A stretch of 64,000 nt of DNA from JADKAV01 sp963818505. Lineage in GTDB: Bacteria; Actinomycetota; Actinomycetes; S36-B12; UBA10799. The DNA lies in NCBI GenBank assembly GCA_963818505.1, contig CAWFSJ010000001.1, positions 868,001 to 932,000 of the forward strand, in the 5' to 3' direction. Each line of letters opens with the position of its first letter. Within the stretch, counting starts at the first letter, position 1. Made by a program: the position numbers and the translations under genes. A model generated the notes under the pieces. It was given only the letters and a program-made list of their open reading frames with translations. It searched no databases and was not told the DNA's origin. Positions 26,081 to 34,907 of this stretch are shown one piece after another.

Positions 26081-26578
26081 ATGAAGAGCGTTCTTGCCCG
26101 TACCGGCGCCGTCTGCCTTGTGGGAGCCCTCGCTACCGGCAGCACACTGCCCGCAAGCGGCGCGCCGAGGGTGGGCGCGGCCGCCAGTTCCAGCGGCTAC
26201 ACAGTGCAGATCATCACCAACGAAGCGGACTGCGACACGGGACTTGGGAGGTTCCGTGCCAAGGGAACCCTCCAGTTCATCGTCAACGACCAGGGCACGT
26301 TCTACTTCGACAAGAAGATCGAGTTCAAGCGCATGATCGGCACGGACCGATTCCTGACACTCGACACCCGAAGCTACGACAGCCCCCGGTTCAACAAGGG
26401 CGACCTGCCGACGTACACGACTCTGGCCGACAGCACCCGGCAGACGAACTTCGTCCGGATGTACGTGTTCTTCACGACCAAACTCCGCAAGGTCCGCAAA
26501 GGCCCGGACGGCACAGTCTGGAAGGACGAACGCCGCCTGAAAGTGAGAGCGCAGAACTGCGACGTCACCGTCTCGTGA
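26081..26578 (+). CDS. Small secreted protein of unknown function
   Basis: A 165-residue exported protein: signal peptide TGAVCLVGALATGSTLPASG after GAGAGGAATC at ATG 26081. The mature part has two Cys, one near the start (NEADCDTG) and one near the end (RAQNCDVTVS), which may form a disulfide linking the ends. The core is rich in beta strands and basic residues (YFDKKIEFKRMIG, MYVFFTTKLRKVRKG). No family is recognised. It follows the 25154 gene closely. The reading frame continues past its TGA in the same phase into the 26678 gene, which lacks a proper N-terminus. Confidence 0.72.
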   Translation: MKSVLARTGAVCLVGALATGSTLPASGAPRVGAAASSSGYTVQIITNEADCDTGLGRFRAKGTLQFIVNDQGTFYFDKKIEFKRMIGTDRFLTLDTRSYDSPRFNKGDLPTYTTLADSTRQTNFVRMYVFFTTKLRKVRKGPDGTVWKDERRLKVRAQNCDVTVS

Positions 26579-26677
26579 CCGCGGAGGCTTGACGACTCTG
26601 AAGCTCGGGCGGCGATATTCGGAGCCGGAGCAGCGTTTGCCTCTCTCGATCCACCCGCCCCTGACTACGGGGTCATC

Positions 26678-28315
26678 GTGACCGTGCCGACATTCACTCT
26701 GCCACCCTTCCAGTCCGGTCCTGCATTCCCCGCCGCCGCGATCCCGATCGCTACCGAGCTTCGCGAGAAGCAACTCGCCGCGGCAGGTCAGGCCGTTGCC
26801 CTGGCGTCGGCCATCAACAAGTGGCAGGGTGCGCTGAACGCCGGGGACAGATTCTGGACAAACCTGCAGGCGCAGGCTGCCGCCGGCTTCGCGTCGTCGC
26901 TCGCCGATGCACTCTCGGCCCTCGCCGACGCTCAGGAGACTGCGCCCGCCGAGCTTCTCGCGGCGGGTGTCACTGATGTTCCACTCACCAAGCAAGACAT
27001 TGACCAAGCCTTCGCCGCCTACTGGGCCGACGGCTTACCGGCGGATGTGCTGACCGCCTACAACCAGGCGGGCTGGAATGCCCCGGTTGCCCCAGGAGCA
27101 GACCCGACGCTGCGCGAGGTGGTCGAGTGGTACATGGGAGATCAGGATATGCAAATGCCCTCGTCGGTGTTGGGCGCCGCGACGTACGGCACCGCGGATC
27201 TACGCGCGGCGGCCACTGCGATGCGAGGCGTGGAGGCGCCAACCCCAAGGGTCGACTCGATCCTCCCGACGTCTGGGCCGGAGGCAGGCGGCACGGAGGT
27301 GACCATTAGCGGCTCGCAGTTGACAGACGTCAACCTCGTGCGCATCGGCCCCGTCGAGATCACCCCCTCGAAGTGCGACAAAACGACCTGCACCTTCACG
27401 ACGCCGGCCCTCGTGGGGCAAAACGACGTCATTGTCGAGTCCATCTATGGGAACTCTGCGGTCACAGCTACCACCCGCTTCGCCTCGTTGCGAGACCCGA
27501 ACAACTTGCTTCTGAACGGCGGACTCGAGCCGGGCGACGGCTTCCCCTACCAGGAGGCATTCGACTCATTCGGCACGGGTCCATTGGGTCCGTGGAGCGT
27601 GTCCGGCAACGGAGTGGATGTGGTGGGGCCCGGTGTAGTAGTCGCCGCGCAGGGCAGACAGATGGTGGACCTCAACGGCAACAATGGCGAGGGAGGCCCC
27701 TCGGAACTGTCCCAGGTCGTCCAGACCTCACCCGGTCGCCGATACCTCCTGGAATTCCAGATGGCAGGAAACCCGAATGGTGAACCCGTCGTGAAGCGGC
27801 TCATCGCGGGGGTCAGCGCCGTTAGTCAAACGTTCGAATTCGACACGACAGGGCGTTCCAATGATGCGCTCGGATGGCAGAAGATGTCGCTCGAAGCCAC
27901 GGTCTGCGAACCCAACGCGAAGGTATTCCTGCGATCGCTCACGGAAGGGAAGCGGGGACCCAACATCGACGAGATTCGCCTGATTGACATCGGACCCGGC
28001 AACTGCAACCCTGTCGCGCCCGATGACCAGACAAGCCCAGTGCCGACTCTGGTTCAACAGACCGTGAAGTCACCCCCGAGGACGCTGCGCGTCGGGACGT
28101 CAAAGAAACTGGCGAAGCGCACTCAACAGGGCGCCCGCGTGAAGTGGCGGGTCAAATCCGGACGAGTGTGCAGCATCAAGGCCAAGAAGAAAGTGAGCCG
28201 GGTGATGGGGAAGCGCCCTGGCAAGTGCGGACTGACTGCCCGCGCTCCAGCTGTCCCGGGTCACACCTCACTGGTCAAGAAGTTCTCCGTCAAGGTGAAG
28301 GCCAAGAAGCGCTAG
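26678..28315 (+). CDS. IPT/TIG plus DUF642-like protein with basic Cys-containing C-terminus, probably N-truncated
   Basis: At least 545 residues. An Ala-rich helical region (1-190) precedes an IPT/TIG domain (VDSILPTSGPEAGGTEVTIS) and a DUF642-like beta-sandwich (LLLNGGLEPGDGFPY, GRQMVDLNGN, GWQKMSLEATV). The basic C-terminal module follows (VCSIKAKKKV, GKCGLTARA). These domains belong to exported proteins, but the GTG at 26678 has no SD and gives no signal peptide. The frame stays open 33 codons upstream to the stop of the 26081 gene, with protein-like text but no start codon, so the secretion signal seems lost. Otherwise the frame is intact. Confidence 0.7.
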   Translation: MTVPTFTLPPFQSGPAFPAAAIPIATELREKQLAAAGQAVALASAINKWQGALNAGDRFWTNLQAQAAAGFASSLADALSALADAQETAPAELLAAGVTDVPLTKQDIDQAFAAYWADGLPADVLTAYNQAGWNAPVAPGADPTLREVVEWYMGDQDMQMPSSVLGAATYGTADLRAAATAMRGVEAPTPRVDSILPTSGPEAGGTEVTISGSQLTDVNLVRIGPVEITPSKCDKTTCTFTTPALVGQNDVIVESIYGNSAVTATTRFASLRDPNNLLLNGGLEPGDGFPYQEAFDSFGTGPLGPWSVSGNGVDVVGPGVVVAAQGRQMVDLNGNNGEGGPSELSQVVQTSPGRRYLLEFQMAGNPNGEPVVKRLIAGVSAVSQTFEFDTTGRSNDALGWQKMSLEATVCEPNAKVFLRSLTEGKRGPNIDEIRLIDIGPGNCNPVAPDDQTSPVPTLVQQTVKSPPRTLRVGTSKKLAKRTQQGARVKWRVKSGRVCSIKAKKKVSRVMGKRPGKCGLTARAPAVPGHTSLVKKFSVKVKAKKR

Positions 28316-28774
28316 TCGTGGCCCCAAAGTCGTGCAACCGCCCGCCAAGAAGAATCCTCAGCCATGGCGAGCCACTTACGTTCTTGGGGGTCCAACGCGG
28401 TTCGCTCGCATCTACTCCCCATCTACCCGACAGGCTGCTACAGGCCGATATGAAGCGCGCGCGCCGGCCCCAGAAGGTCCCGGGTTTGTGCTCAGGCAGG
28501 GACGTAACGCCACGGGAGATGGGCCCGACTCAAGTTCAAGTCTCCCCACCTGCACGGTTTCTACCCATGAAATGTGGGTCTGATGGGCTCCCGTCTCTCC
28601 CGGTCTGCTGCTGGCCGATCGGGATCACGTTGTCGCCTCCATGGCCGGCCCGAGCATCTCTGACCAAGGATGGAACCCCACGGAATTCGAACGCGTCAGA
28701 GTGATCCATGCCACATGATCGCTTCGATTGCTGCGACCGGTAGTCTGCGCATCTCGAACGAGTCTGGAGAAACG
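28316..28774. other. Intergenic stretch upstream of the tandem paralogues
   Basis: No supportable gene lies in these 459 bp. The last 45 bp resemble the upstream sequence of the second paralogue at 31131 (ATCTCGAACGAGTCTGGAGA versus ATCTCGAAGGAGTCTGGAGA), so the duplicated unit includes the ribosome site and some leader. Confidence 0.5.
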
Positions 28775-31081
28775 ATGGTTCGCACAGTTGCCGTGATCGC
28801 TGCCCTGGCCACCGCGGGCGCAGTCGTGCCCGCAACCGTCGCCCAAGCCGTCGTGCCGGCCGCGCCCGCGACCTCGGCGACCGCGGCACAACCGGTTCCA
28901 CCGTCCAGCCATGTCTCGAAGGCCGGCTTCCCAGTCCAGTGGATTCAGTACCCGTACCTGTCCGGCGGCAGCAAGGGCAAACTGACCGTCGTGGCGAAGG
29001 TGTACGTCGACCCCAGGCGCACCCGCGCTCGAAACGGCTACAAGCAGGACAAACTGACTATGCGGCTGGCAGTGGGCAAGAAGAAGTTCAGCAAGGTGAA
29101 CAAACCCCGTTCGGTCGAGGTGCTGACCGACGACGCGCTGCTCACCCGGGCCGACAAGTCCCGGAAGGTCACGAAGCCCGGTGTGATGACGTTCAAGATT
29201 CCCTTGTCCAAGAAGGTGTCGGACAAGTTGCGCAACCGCGGGTTCAAGGGCCAGCGCGCGGCCGTCGCCGTCTCGATGAGCCACCGCAAGGACACCAAGA
29301 AGGGCGGGGCCAACCACGAGCTCGCACAAGTCAGCGTGGGCCAGTTGGTGAAGGGGAAATCGTCCAAGCGCAAGATCCAGCGTTCCACTGCCGCGGCTGC
29401 CAAGCAGTTGCGTATTCTGCGCCGCGCGGCCGATCGCACCTCGAAGGCCGCGAGCGCGACCCTGGCCTCCACACCGGACACGCCGTACTTCAACCTCATC
29501 TACGTCCAGAACAACTCCCCCTTCCAGCAGCAGATCACCTTCCAGCCGGTGATCGAGTGCATGTTCGCCGCGAACTACGCGGACGGAGGCAATCCTGCGC
29601 CGCCGCCAGCCAGCCAGCAGACCGTCCCCGCGGGCGGCACGGCGATCTTCAGCTACGTGCAGGGACCCGAGTTCCAGCCGACTGTGGACTACCCGCAAGG
29701 TCTCTTCGGCGCGGAGGAGGGGCTCAACGCTCCGGGAACGCAAGGAACGCTGACCACCGATCTGGTCAACTCCGGGAATGCGGCCGGGCAGAACGCCACT
29801 GATGCGGTCTTCTCGGGCAGCAGTTACAGCACTGCCGGCGCCATCGGCGCAATCGCCGCGGCCAGCGTCAGGTTCCTGGTCTCCTTCATCACCGGGCTCA
29901 AGGTCGACACCTGCAACGACACCTCGCAATACCCTCAACTCTTCGGCGTGACGTCAGTGGTCACCGGATTCGGGACCAACAGTGTGTCCGATCCCACGCA
30001 GGCCACCTGGCCGGCCACGAACACCTGGGCCGGCAACCCCGCGGCGGGCAACCAGGGCGCCTATACCGACGCGCCCACAGCAGCCTTCGTCAACGGAACC
30101 CTGCAGCAGGCAATGGGCGCACAGACCAACGTCGTCTACTACTGGAACGGTGGGGCGCCGGCCCCGATGGTCTCCCCCAACGCCTCGTCGGGGACCTACA
30201 CCGGAGGTTCCGCCACTTTCCAGGACGGCTTGATCCAGTACGTGGGCCCCAACCCCGGAAACCCCGCCGGTGAAGCAACCTGCCAGTTGCTAGGAGGGCC
30301 GAATGGAGCTCAGTACTACTGCAACTACGACCAACTGGGCGAGATGTACATCCAGTTGAGCTACCTCTCGAATCCGGATTACAGCTCCGGGTTGCTCAAC
30401 GACGGCAACCCGCCGACCATGACGGCCACCGTGGACTCCACCGGGAACTACACACTGCGCTGCGACCTGTCCCAGATGACCGCTTCGTTGACGACACCGT
30501 TCGGGGACGGTGCGCCGACCACGGTCGAGCAGAGCACCCTGACCAACACCGCGACGAACACCTCCGGGCAGCTCCCGCAGGACGCCGACTGGCTGGTCAA
30601 CTTCTTCGGCGTGAGCGCCGACGGGCAGCCGGTCTACATCGAGGAGTCGGTCGCCAACGCCACGAACGGCGTCAACACGCCTTACCTGGCACCGAACGCG
30701 GCGAACCAGCCGGTGTCCATCCAAGCCGCCTCCGCAGGCGGCAGCCAGGCCGTGGCCCTGGGCACCGTCACCCCCGCCAACCTGGCGAACATGGTGACAC
30801 TGGACGGCACCCCGGCGGTGCCCACCCAGTTCGGCTGCACCGCCTCGCCCACGATCAGCCTGCCCGGACTCAAGGTCAACGCGGCCAACGGTAACCCGAT
30901 CGCGAATGCTTACGGCAACAACTGGCCGGTACCCACCCAGTCCGATCAGGGCTGGCCGGCGGGCTACTACGGGAAGAACACCAGCCCGTTCAACTACAGC
31001 TGGCAGAAGACCGTCAACGAGCTGAACGTGACCTTCCAGGGGCCATCGTTGACCGACGTCGTAGCGGCGCCGCAAGGGTAG
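28775..31081 (+). CDS. Large secreted protein, first of a tandem pair, unknown function
   Basis: A 768-residue exported protein. GGAGAAA precedes ATG 28775 and the signal peptide is VIAALATAGAVVPATVAQA. Residues about 45-215 are a basic domain (YLSGGSKGKLTVVAKVYVDP, VGKKKFSKV, GFKGQRAAVAVSMSHRKD). The larger C-terminal region (about 235-768) starts with NNSPFQQQITFQPVIECM. It includes GAIAAASVRFLVSF, YYWNGGAPAPMVSP, NYTLRCDLSQM and GCTASPTISLPGLKVNAANG. Cys residues are few and probably paired. It has no known catalytic motif. The product of the next gene matches it end to end. Family unknown; an exported structural or binding role is only a guess. Confidence 0.82.
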   Translation: MVRTVAVIAALATAGAVVPATVAQAVVPAAPATSATAAQPVPPSSHVSKAGFPVQWIQYPYLSGGSKGKLTVVAKVYVDPRRTRARNGYKQDKLTMRLAVGKKKFSKVNKPRSVEVLTDDALLTRADKSRKVTKPGVMTFKIPLSKKVSDKLRNRGFKGQRAAVAVSMSHRKDTKKGGANHELAQVSVGQLVKGKSSKRKIQRSTAAAAKQLRILRRAADRTSKAASATLASTPDTPYFNLIYVQNNSPFQQQITFQPVIECMFAANYADGGNPAPPPASQQTVPAGGTAIFSYVQGPEFQPTVDYPQGLFGAEEGLNAPGTQGTLTTDLVNSGNAAGQNATDAVFSGSSYSTAGAIGAIAAASVRFLVSFITGLKVDTCNDTSQYPQLFGVTSVVTGFGTNSVSDPTQATWPATNTWAGNPAAGNQGAYTDAPTAAFVNGTLQQAMGAQTNVVYYWNGGAPAPMVSPNASSGTYTGGSATFQDGLIQYVGPNPGNPAGEATCQLLGGPNGAQYYCNYDQLGEMYIQLSYLSNPDYSSGLLNDGNPPTMTATVDSTGNYTLRCDLSQMTASLTTPFGDGAPTTVEQSTLTNTATNTSGQLPQDADWLVNFFGVSADGQPVYIEESVANATNGVNTPYLAPNAANQPVSIQAASAGGSQAVALGTVTPANLANMVTLDGTPAVPTQFGCTASPTISLPGLKVNAANGNPIANAYGNNWPVPTQSDQGWPAGYYGKNTSPFNYSWQKTVNELNVTFQGPSLTDVVAAPQG

Positions 31082-31130
31082 TCCGGATCGCAGCCGATAC
31101 TCTGCCCATCTCGAAGGAGTCTGGAGAACA

Positions 31131-33461
31131 ATGATTCGCACCCTTGCTGTGATCGCTGCCCTTGCCACCGCGGGTGCAGTCGTGCCCGCCACCGCCGGGC
31201 AGGCCAGCACGCCCGAGCAGCCCCCCGTGGCCCAATCGGCCAGCCAGCCAGCCAAAGCGGGCCTCGCGCCGCAGTGGGTCCAGTACCCGTACCTGTCCGG
31301 CGGCAGCAAGGGCAAGCTGACGGTGGTCGCGAAGGTGTTCGTCGACCCCGTGCGCACCCGTTCCCGTACGGGCCTGCAGCAAGACCGAGTCCGAATGAAG
31401 GTGGCAGTCGGCAAGAAGAAGTTCAGCAAAGTGAAGAAGCCCCGCTCCGTCGCGCTGCTGCCCGAGGGTGCGCTGCTGATGCGAACCCACAAGACCCGCA
31501 AGGTCGAAAAGCCCGGCGTACTGACGATCAAGGTACCCCTGTCGAAGAAGGTCTCGAACAAACTGCGCGACCGCGGGTTCAAAGGTCAACGCGCGGCCGT
31601 GGCGGTATCGGTGAGTCACCGCAAGGACACCAAGAAGGCAGGCTCCCCGCACGAGGTGATCCAGATCAGCTCGGCCCCGTTGGCCAAAGGTAAGTGGTCC
31701 AAGCGCAAGGTGCAACGGGCCACCGCGGGAGCCAAGCAGCAGCGCCAGGTGCAGCGGCGCTCGCAGGCTCAGGGCGCTGAGCTCGCCTATGCCACCATGC
31801 CTCCCGGCGCCAGCGATTCGGACACACCCTGGTTCAACAACATCACTGTGAGCAACAACTCACCGTTCCAGCAGCAGGTCTCGTTCCAGCCGGTTATCCA
31901 GTGCATGTATTCGGCACCCACCACGTACACCAACCAAACCCCCCCGACGCCTGCACCCGAGACGGCCAACGCCGGCGACATCCTGACGTTCAGCTTCGCC
32001 ATGCCGCAGGGTTGGACGGTGTTCCCCGGCTACGACGGTCCTCCCCCAGCGCCAGGGCTGTACGGGGGCGAGAAGGGCCTCAACGCCCCCGGCACACAGG
32101 CAACACTGGCGACCGATCTGGTCAACTCGGCCAACGCTGCCGGGCAGAACGCGGCGGATTCGGCATTCAACGGGAGCACTTACACCGACGGCGGCATGGT
32201 GGGCGCCATTGCCGCGGCAAGCGTGCGGTTCCTCGTGTCCTTCTTCGGCGGGCTGAAGGTCGACACCTGCAACAACACCGCACAGTATCCGCAGCTGTTC
32301 GGGGTGAGCACGGTCGTGACCGGCTTCGGGACCAACGGTGTGTCGGACCCGACCCAGGCCGAATGGCCAGCCACGAACACTTGGGCAGGCAATACCTCCG
32401 CTGGCAATTACGCGGCGGGCAACCAAGGGGCGTTCACCGACACCCCGACCAGCCAATTCATCGCCGGCCCGCTGCAGCAGGCCATGGGCGCACAGACCAA
32501 CGCCCTTTACTACTGGAACGGCGGGGCACCGGCTCCGATGGTCTCACCGGACGCCTCGTCCGGGGCCTACACGGGCGGGTCCGCGACCTTCCAGGACGGG
32601 TTGATCCAGTATGTAGGACCCAACCCGGGCTTCCCCGACGGCGCGATGCAGTGCAAGGCGTACGGCAAGGAATCCAGCGATCCCTATTCGGTCTGCAAGT
32701 ACACGGCCTATGGAGAGATGTCCATCCAGCTCAGCTACCTGACGAACCCGCAATACAGTGCCGGGCTGCTCAGCGAGGGGAAGGCCCCGATCATGACTGC
32801 CAGCGTGGACTCAAGTGGGAACTACACGCTGCGCTGCGACCTGTCCGAGATGACCGCCACGCTGACCACCCCGTTCGGGGACGGCGCTCCGACCACCGTC
32901 GAGCAGAGCACCTTGAGCAACACCGCGACCAACGGTTCGGGTCAGCTCCCGCAGAACGCCGACTGGCTGGTCAACTTCTTCGGCGTCACCGCCGACGGTG
33001 AGCCGGTCTACATTCAGGAGTCGGTCGCCAACGCCACTAACGGCGTCAACACTCCTTACCTGGCGCCGAACGCGGCGAACCAGCCGGTGTCCATCCAGGC
33101 CGCCTCCGCCGGCGGCAGCCAAGCCGTGGCCCTGGGCACGGTCACCCCGGCGAACATGCAGGACATGGTCACCCTCGACGGCACCCCGGCAGTACCCACA
33201 CAGTTCGGCTGCACCGCCTCGCCGACGATCAGCCTGCCCGGGCTGAAGGTCGACGCGGCCAACGGCAGCCCGATCGCCACGACATACGGGAACAACTGGC
33301 CGGTACCCAGCACCATCGGGCAGGGCGGCGGCTGGCCGGTCGGGGTGTACGGCAACAAGCAGAAGCCGTTCGACTTCAAATGGCAGACCCCGGTCACCAA
33401 ACTCAACGTGACCTTCCAGGGGCCGCCTCAACGAGACATCACCGACGTGCCGCAGGACTGA
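31131..33461 (+). CDS. Large secreted protein, second of a tandem pair, unknown function
   Basis: A 776-residue paralogue of the upstream gene, 49 bp behind it. Signal peptide (VIAALATAGAVVPATAGQA), basic domain (YLSGGSKGKLTVVAKVFVDP) and C-terminal region correspond along the whole length. The second half is almost identical over long stretches (DWLVNFFGV, ANATNGVNTPYLAPNAANQP, AASAGGSQAVALGTVTPAN). The differences concentrate in the linker around residues 215-300 (extra Gln/Arg and a Pro-rich loop with TPPTPAPE), which may be the exposed part. GGAGAACA precedes ATG. The pair arose by tandem duplication that included the ribosome site. Confidence 0.82.
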   Translation: MIRTLAVIAALATAGAVVPATAGQASTPEQPPVAQSASQPAKAGLAPQWVQYPYLSGGSKGKLTVVAKVFVDPVRTRSRTGLQQDRVRMKVAVGKKKFSKVKKPRSVALLPEGALLMRTHKTRKVEKPGVLTIKVPLSKKVSNKLRDRGFKGQRAAVAVSVSHRKDTKKAGSPHEVIQISSAPLAKGKWSKRKVQRATAGAKQQRQVQRRSQAQGAELAYATMPPGASDSDTPWFNNITVSNNSPFQQQVSFQPVIQCMYSAPTTYTNQTPPTPAPETANAGDILTFSFAMPQGWTVFPGYDGPPPAPGLYGGEKGLNAPGTQATLATDLVNSANAAGQNAADSAFNGSTYTDGGMVGAIAAASVRFLVSFFGGLKVDTCNNTAQYPQLFGVSTVVTGFGTNGVSDPTQAEWPATNTWAGNTSAGNYAAGNQGAFTDTPTSQFIAGPLQQAMGAQTNALYYWNGGAPAPMVSPDASSGAYTGGSATFQDGLIQYVGPNPGFPDGAMQCKAYGKESSDPYSVCKYTAYGEMSIQLSYLTNPQYSAGLLSEGKAPIMTASVDSSGNYTLRCDLSEMTATLTTPFGDGAPTTVEQSTLSNTATNGSGQLPQNADWLVNFFGVTADGEPVYIQESVANATNGVNTPYLAPNAANQPVSIQAASAGGSQAVALGTVTPANMQDMVTLDGTPAVPTQFGCTASPTISLPGLKVDAANGSPIATTYGNNWPVPSTIGQGGGWPVGVYGNKQKPFDFKWQTPVTKLNVTFQGPPQRDITDVPQD

Positions 33462-33603
33462 GGACGCAACAGCTACCAGCGCGCACCGCGTGACGCTTCA
33501 ACTTGCTGCCGACGATCTGCGACGATCGCGAGACCGACACGGGCGCAGGGCCGCCGCTGGCGGTGAAGTCGAGATAGAGGCCTGTGGTCCGTCGGTGGTC
33601 GGC

Positions 33604-33754
33604 GTCGCGTACTTTTCGGGTTGGCGACACCCCTTGATCAACCAGAAAAGTACCCGCACAACCCCCCAAATCAGATCAATTCGGACGCGTTCGTGTCAGT
33701 TTCGGGTTGATCAAGGCGACCCAGGCGCCGTCCTCAACCGCAAAAGTACGCGTA
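33604..33754. repeat. Double-hairpin repeat element, copy A
   Basis: About 150 bp made of four alternating arms around a core GTACTTTTCGGGTTG/CAACCxGAAAAGTAC. Hairpin 1 pairs GTACTTTTCGGGTTG with CAACCAGAAAAGTAC, hairpin 2 pairs CAGTTTCGGGTTG with CAACCGCAAAAGTAC, and CCTTGATC/GATCAAGG lies next to the inner arms. A closely related copy stands at 36394. Each copy precedes a Uma2-type gene. Confidence 0.8.
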
Positions 33755-33801
33755 CTGCTCATCGCGTCCGCGACGCTTGAAGACTGGTCACTTTCGACGC
33801 T

Positions 33802-34341
33802 TTGGTTGCCGGTGGTGGTTCAGCCGTCACCCGGGCCGACCTGGACGCCCTGCCCGACGACGGGTTGCGCCACGAACTCATCGACGGCGCATTCGTCATG
33901 ACCCCCGAGCCGGGTGTGGCCCATCAACGGTTCGCGTTCGCTCTCGCCAGAGCGCTTCACGAGGCCGCGAAATCCACCGACTTGGAGGTTCTGATGGCAC
34001 CCCTGGATGTCGTGCTGGGCCCCCACGTGGTGCAGCCAGACATCGTCGTCGCCCCGCAAGCCGCCTTCACTCAACGCGACCTCCCGACGGCGCCACTGCT
34101 GGCGTTGGAAATCCGGTCGGCCTCCACCGGCTGGCTCGACGAGGGCCGCAAGCGCACGCTCTACGAGGCGTTCGGCGTCGCGTCGTACTGGCTCGTCGAC
34201 CCGCTCGCCTCGGCCATCACGATCCTGGAGCGCACCGACGGCCACTACACGCAGATCGCCTACGCCCACGGCGCCCAGCCCATCAGTCTCACCGAGCGCT
34301 TCGCCGTCACGCTGAACCCCATGGGACTTGCGCAGAGCTGA
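33802..34341 (+). CDS. Uma2 family (DUF820) restriction-endonuclease-fold protein, copy A
   Basis: A 179-residue PD-(D/E)xK-fold protein: RADLDALPDDGLRHELIDG, QPDIVVAP (metal Asp), LEIRSAST (Glu) and RKRTLYEAFGVASYWLVDP with the catalytic Lys. Uma2 proteins are abundant in cyanobacteria and actinobacteria; their nuclease activity and role are unproven. It is strongly similar to the protein from 36831. Unlike that copy it has no SD and no ATG; the nearest start is TTG 33802, or the frame may begin further upstream. Copy A of the double-hairpin repeat ends 47 bp before it. Its start region may have been rearranged with the repeat. Confidence 0.8.
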   Translation: MVAGGGSAVTRADLDALPDDGLRHELIDGAFVMTPEPGVAHQRFAFALARALHEAAKSTDLEVLMAPLDVVLGPHVVQPDIVVAPQAAFTQRDLPTAPLLALEIRSASTGWLDEGRKRTLYEAFGVASYWLVDPLASAITILERTDGHYTQIAYAHGAQPISLTERFAVTLNPMGLAQS

Positions 34342-34421
34342 ACGCCCTCAGCGTTCGCCCGACAGTGCCAACGGGAAGGGACCGAAAGGGCCATTCAACA
34401 ACTGCGGGATCGAGAGTAGGT

Positions 34422-34440
34422 TGAGGCAAGCCTCACCTAA
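34422..34440. promoter_or_regulatory. Candidate DtxR/IdeR iron box upstream of the cupin gene
   Basis: TGAGGCAAGCCTCACCTAA fits the 19-bp DtxR/IdeR consensus (TWAGGTWAGSCTWACCTWA) at 16 of 19 positions. It lies 94 bp before the cupin ATG in an otherwise gene-free stretch, so the cupin-methyltransferase pair may be repressed by Fe(II)-loaded regulator. Confidence 0.55.
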
Positions 34441-34534
34441 TCCGATGGGCTGGACCGGCGGTCCACTCAACTGCGGAGCTGGCCGGTTCCTGGCCCCGTG
34501 ATGAGCACGGAACGCCAAGTCCAAGGAGCCCCTG

Positions 34535-34897
34535 ATGGCCAGTTACGAGTTGAAGAATTTCTCAGAACCCGACGAAACTCGGGAGTTTCCGCTCGGTCGG
34601 GGCGAGATCGTCGACATCGGCGGAGGCAAGGTCATGCGCATGACCCTGCAACCGGGCTGGAGGTGGTCCGAGAACGTCAAGCCGACCACCGGGACGGACC
34701 TGTGCGAGGCACCCCACTTCCAGTACCTGGTCTCAGGACACCTCGGCGTCAGGACCGCCGACGGAAGTGAGTTCGAGGTCGGTCCTGGGGATGTCAACTG
34801 GCTCCTGCCCGGTCACGACGCCTGGGTTATCGGCGACGAGGCTGCTCAGGCGATCGACTGGGGTGGCGCCCATACGTGGGGCTTGACGGCGAAGTAG
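34535..34897 (+). CDS. Small cupin-domain protein
   Basis: A 120-residue single-domain cupin. The first cupin motif is degenerate (APHFQYLVSGHLGVR), and the second is GPGDVNWLLPGHDAWVIGD, which keeps a His. Cupins bind metal or small ligands in a beta-barrel, and small ones may be enzymes or sensors. AAGGAG precedes ATG 34535. The methyltransferase gene starts 10 bp downstream with its own GGAGG, so the two are an operon. The candidate iron box upstream suggests that expression follows iron status. A substrate cannot be named. Confidence 0.85.
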   Translation: MASYELKNFSEPDETREFPLGRGEIVDIGGGKVMRMTLQPGWRWSENVKPTTGTDLCEAPHFQYLVSGHLGVRTADGSEFEVGPGDVNWLLPGHDAWVIGDEAAQAIDWGGAHTWGLTAK

Positions 34898-34907
34898 GAG
34901 GGTTCTC

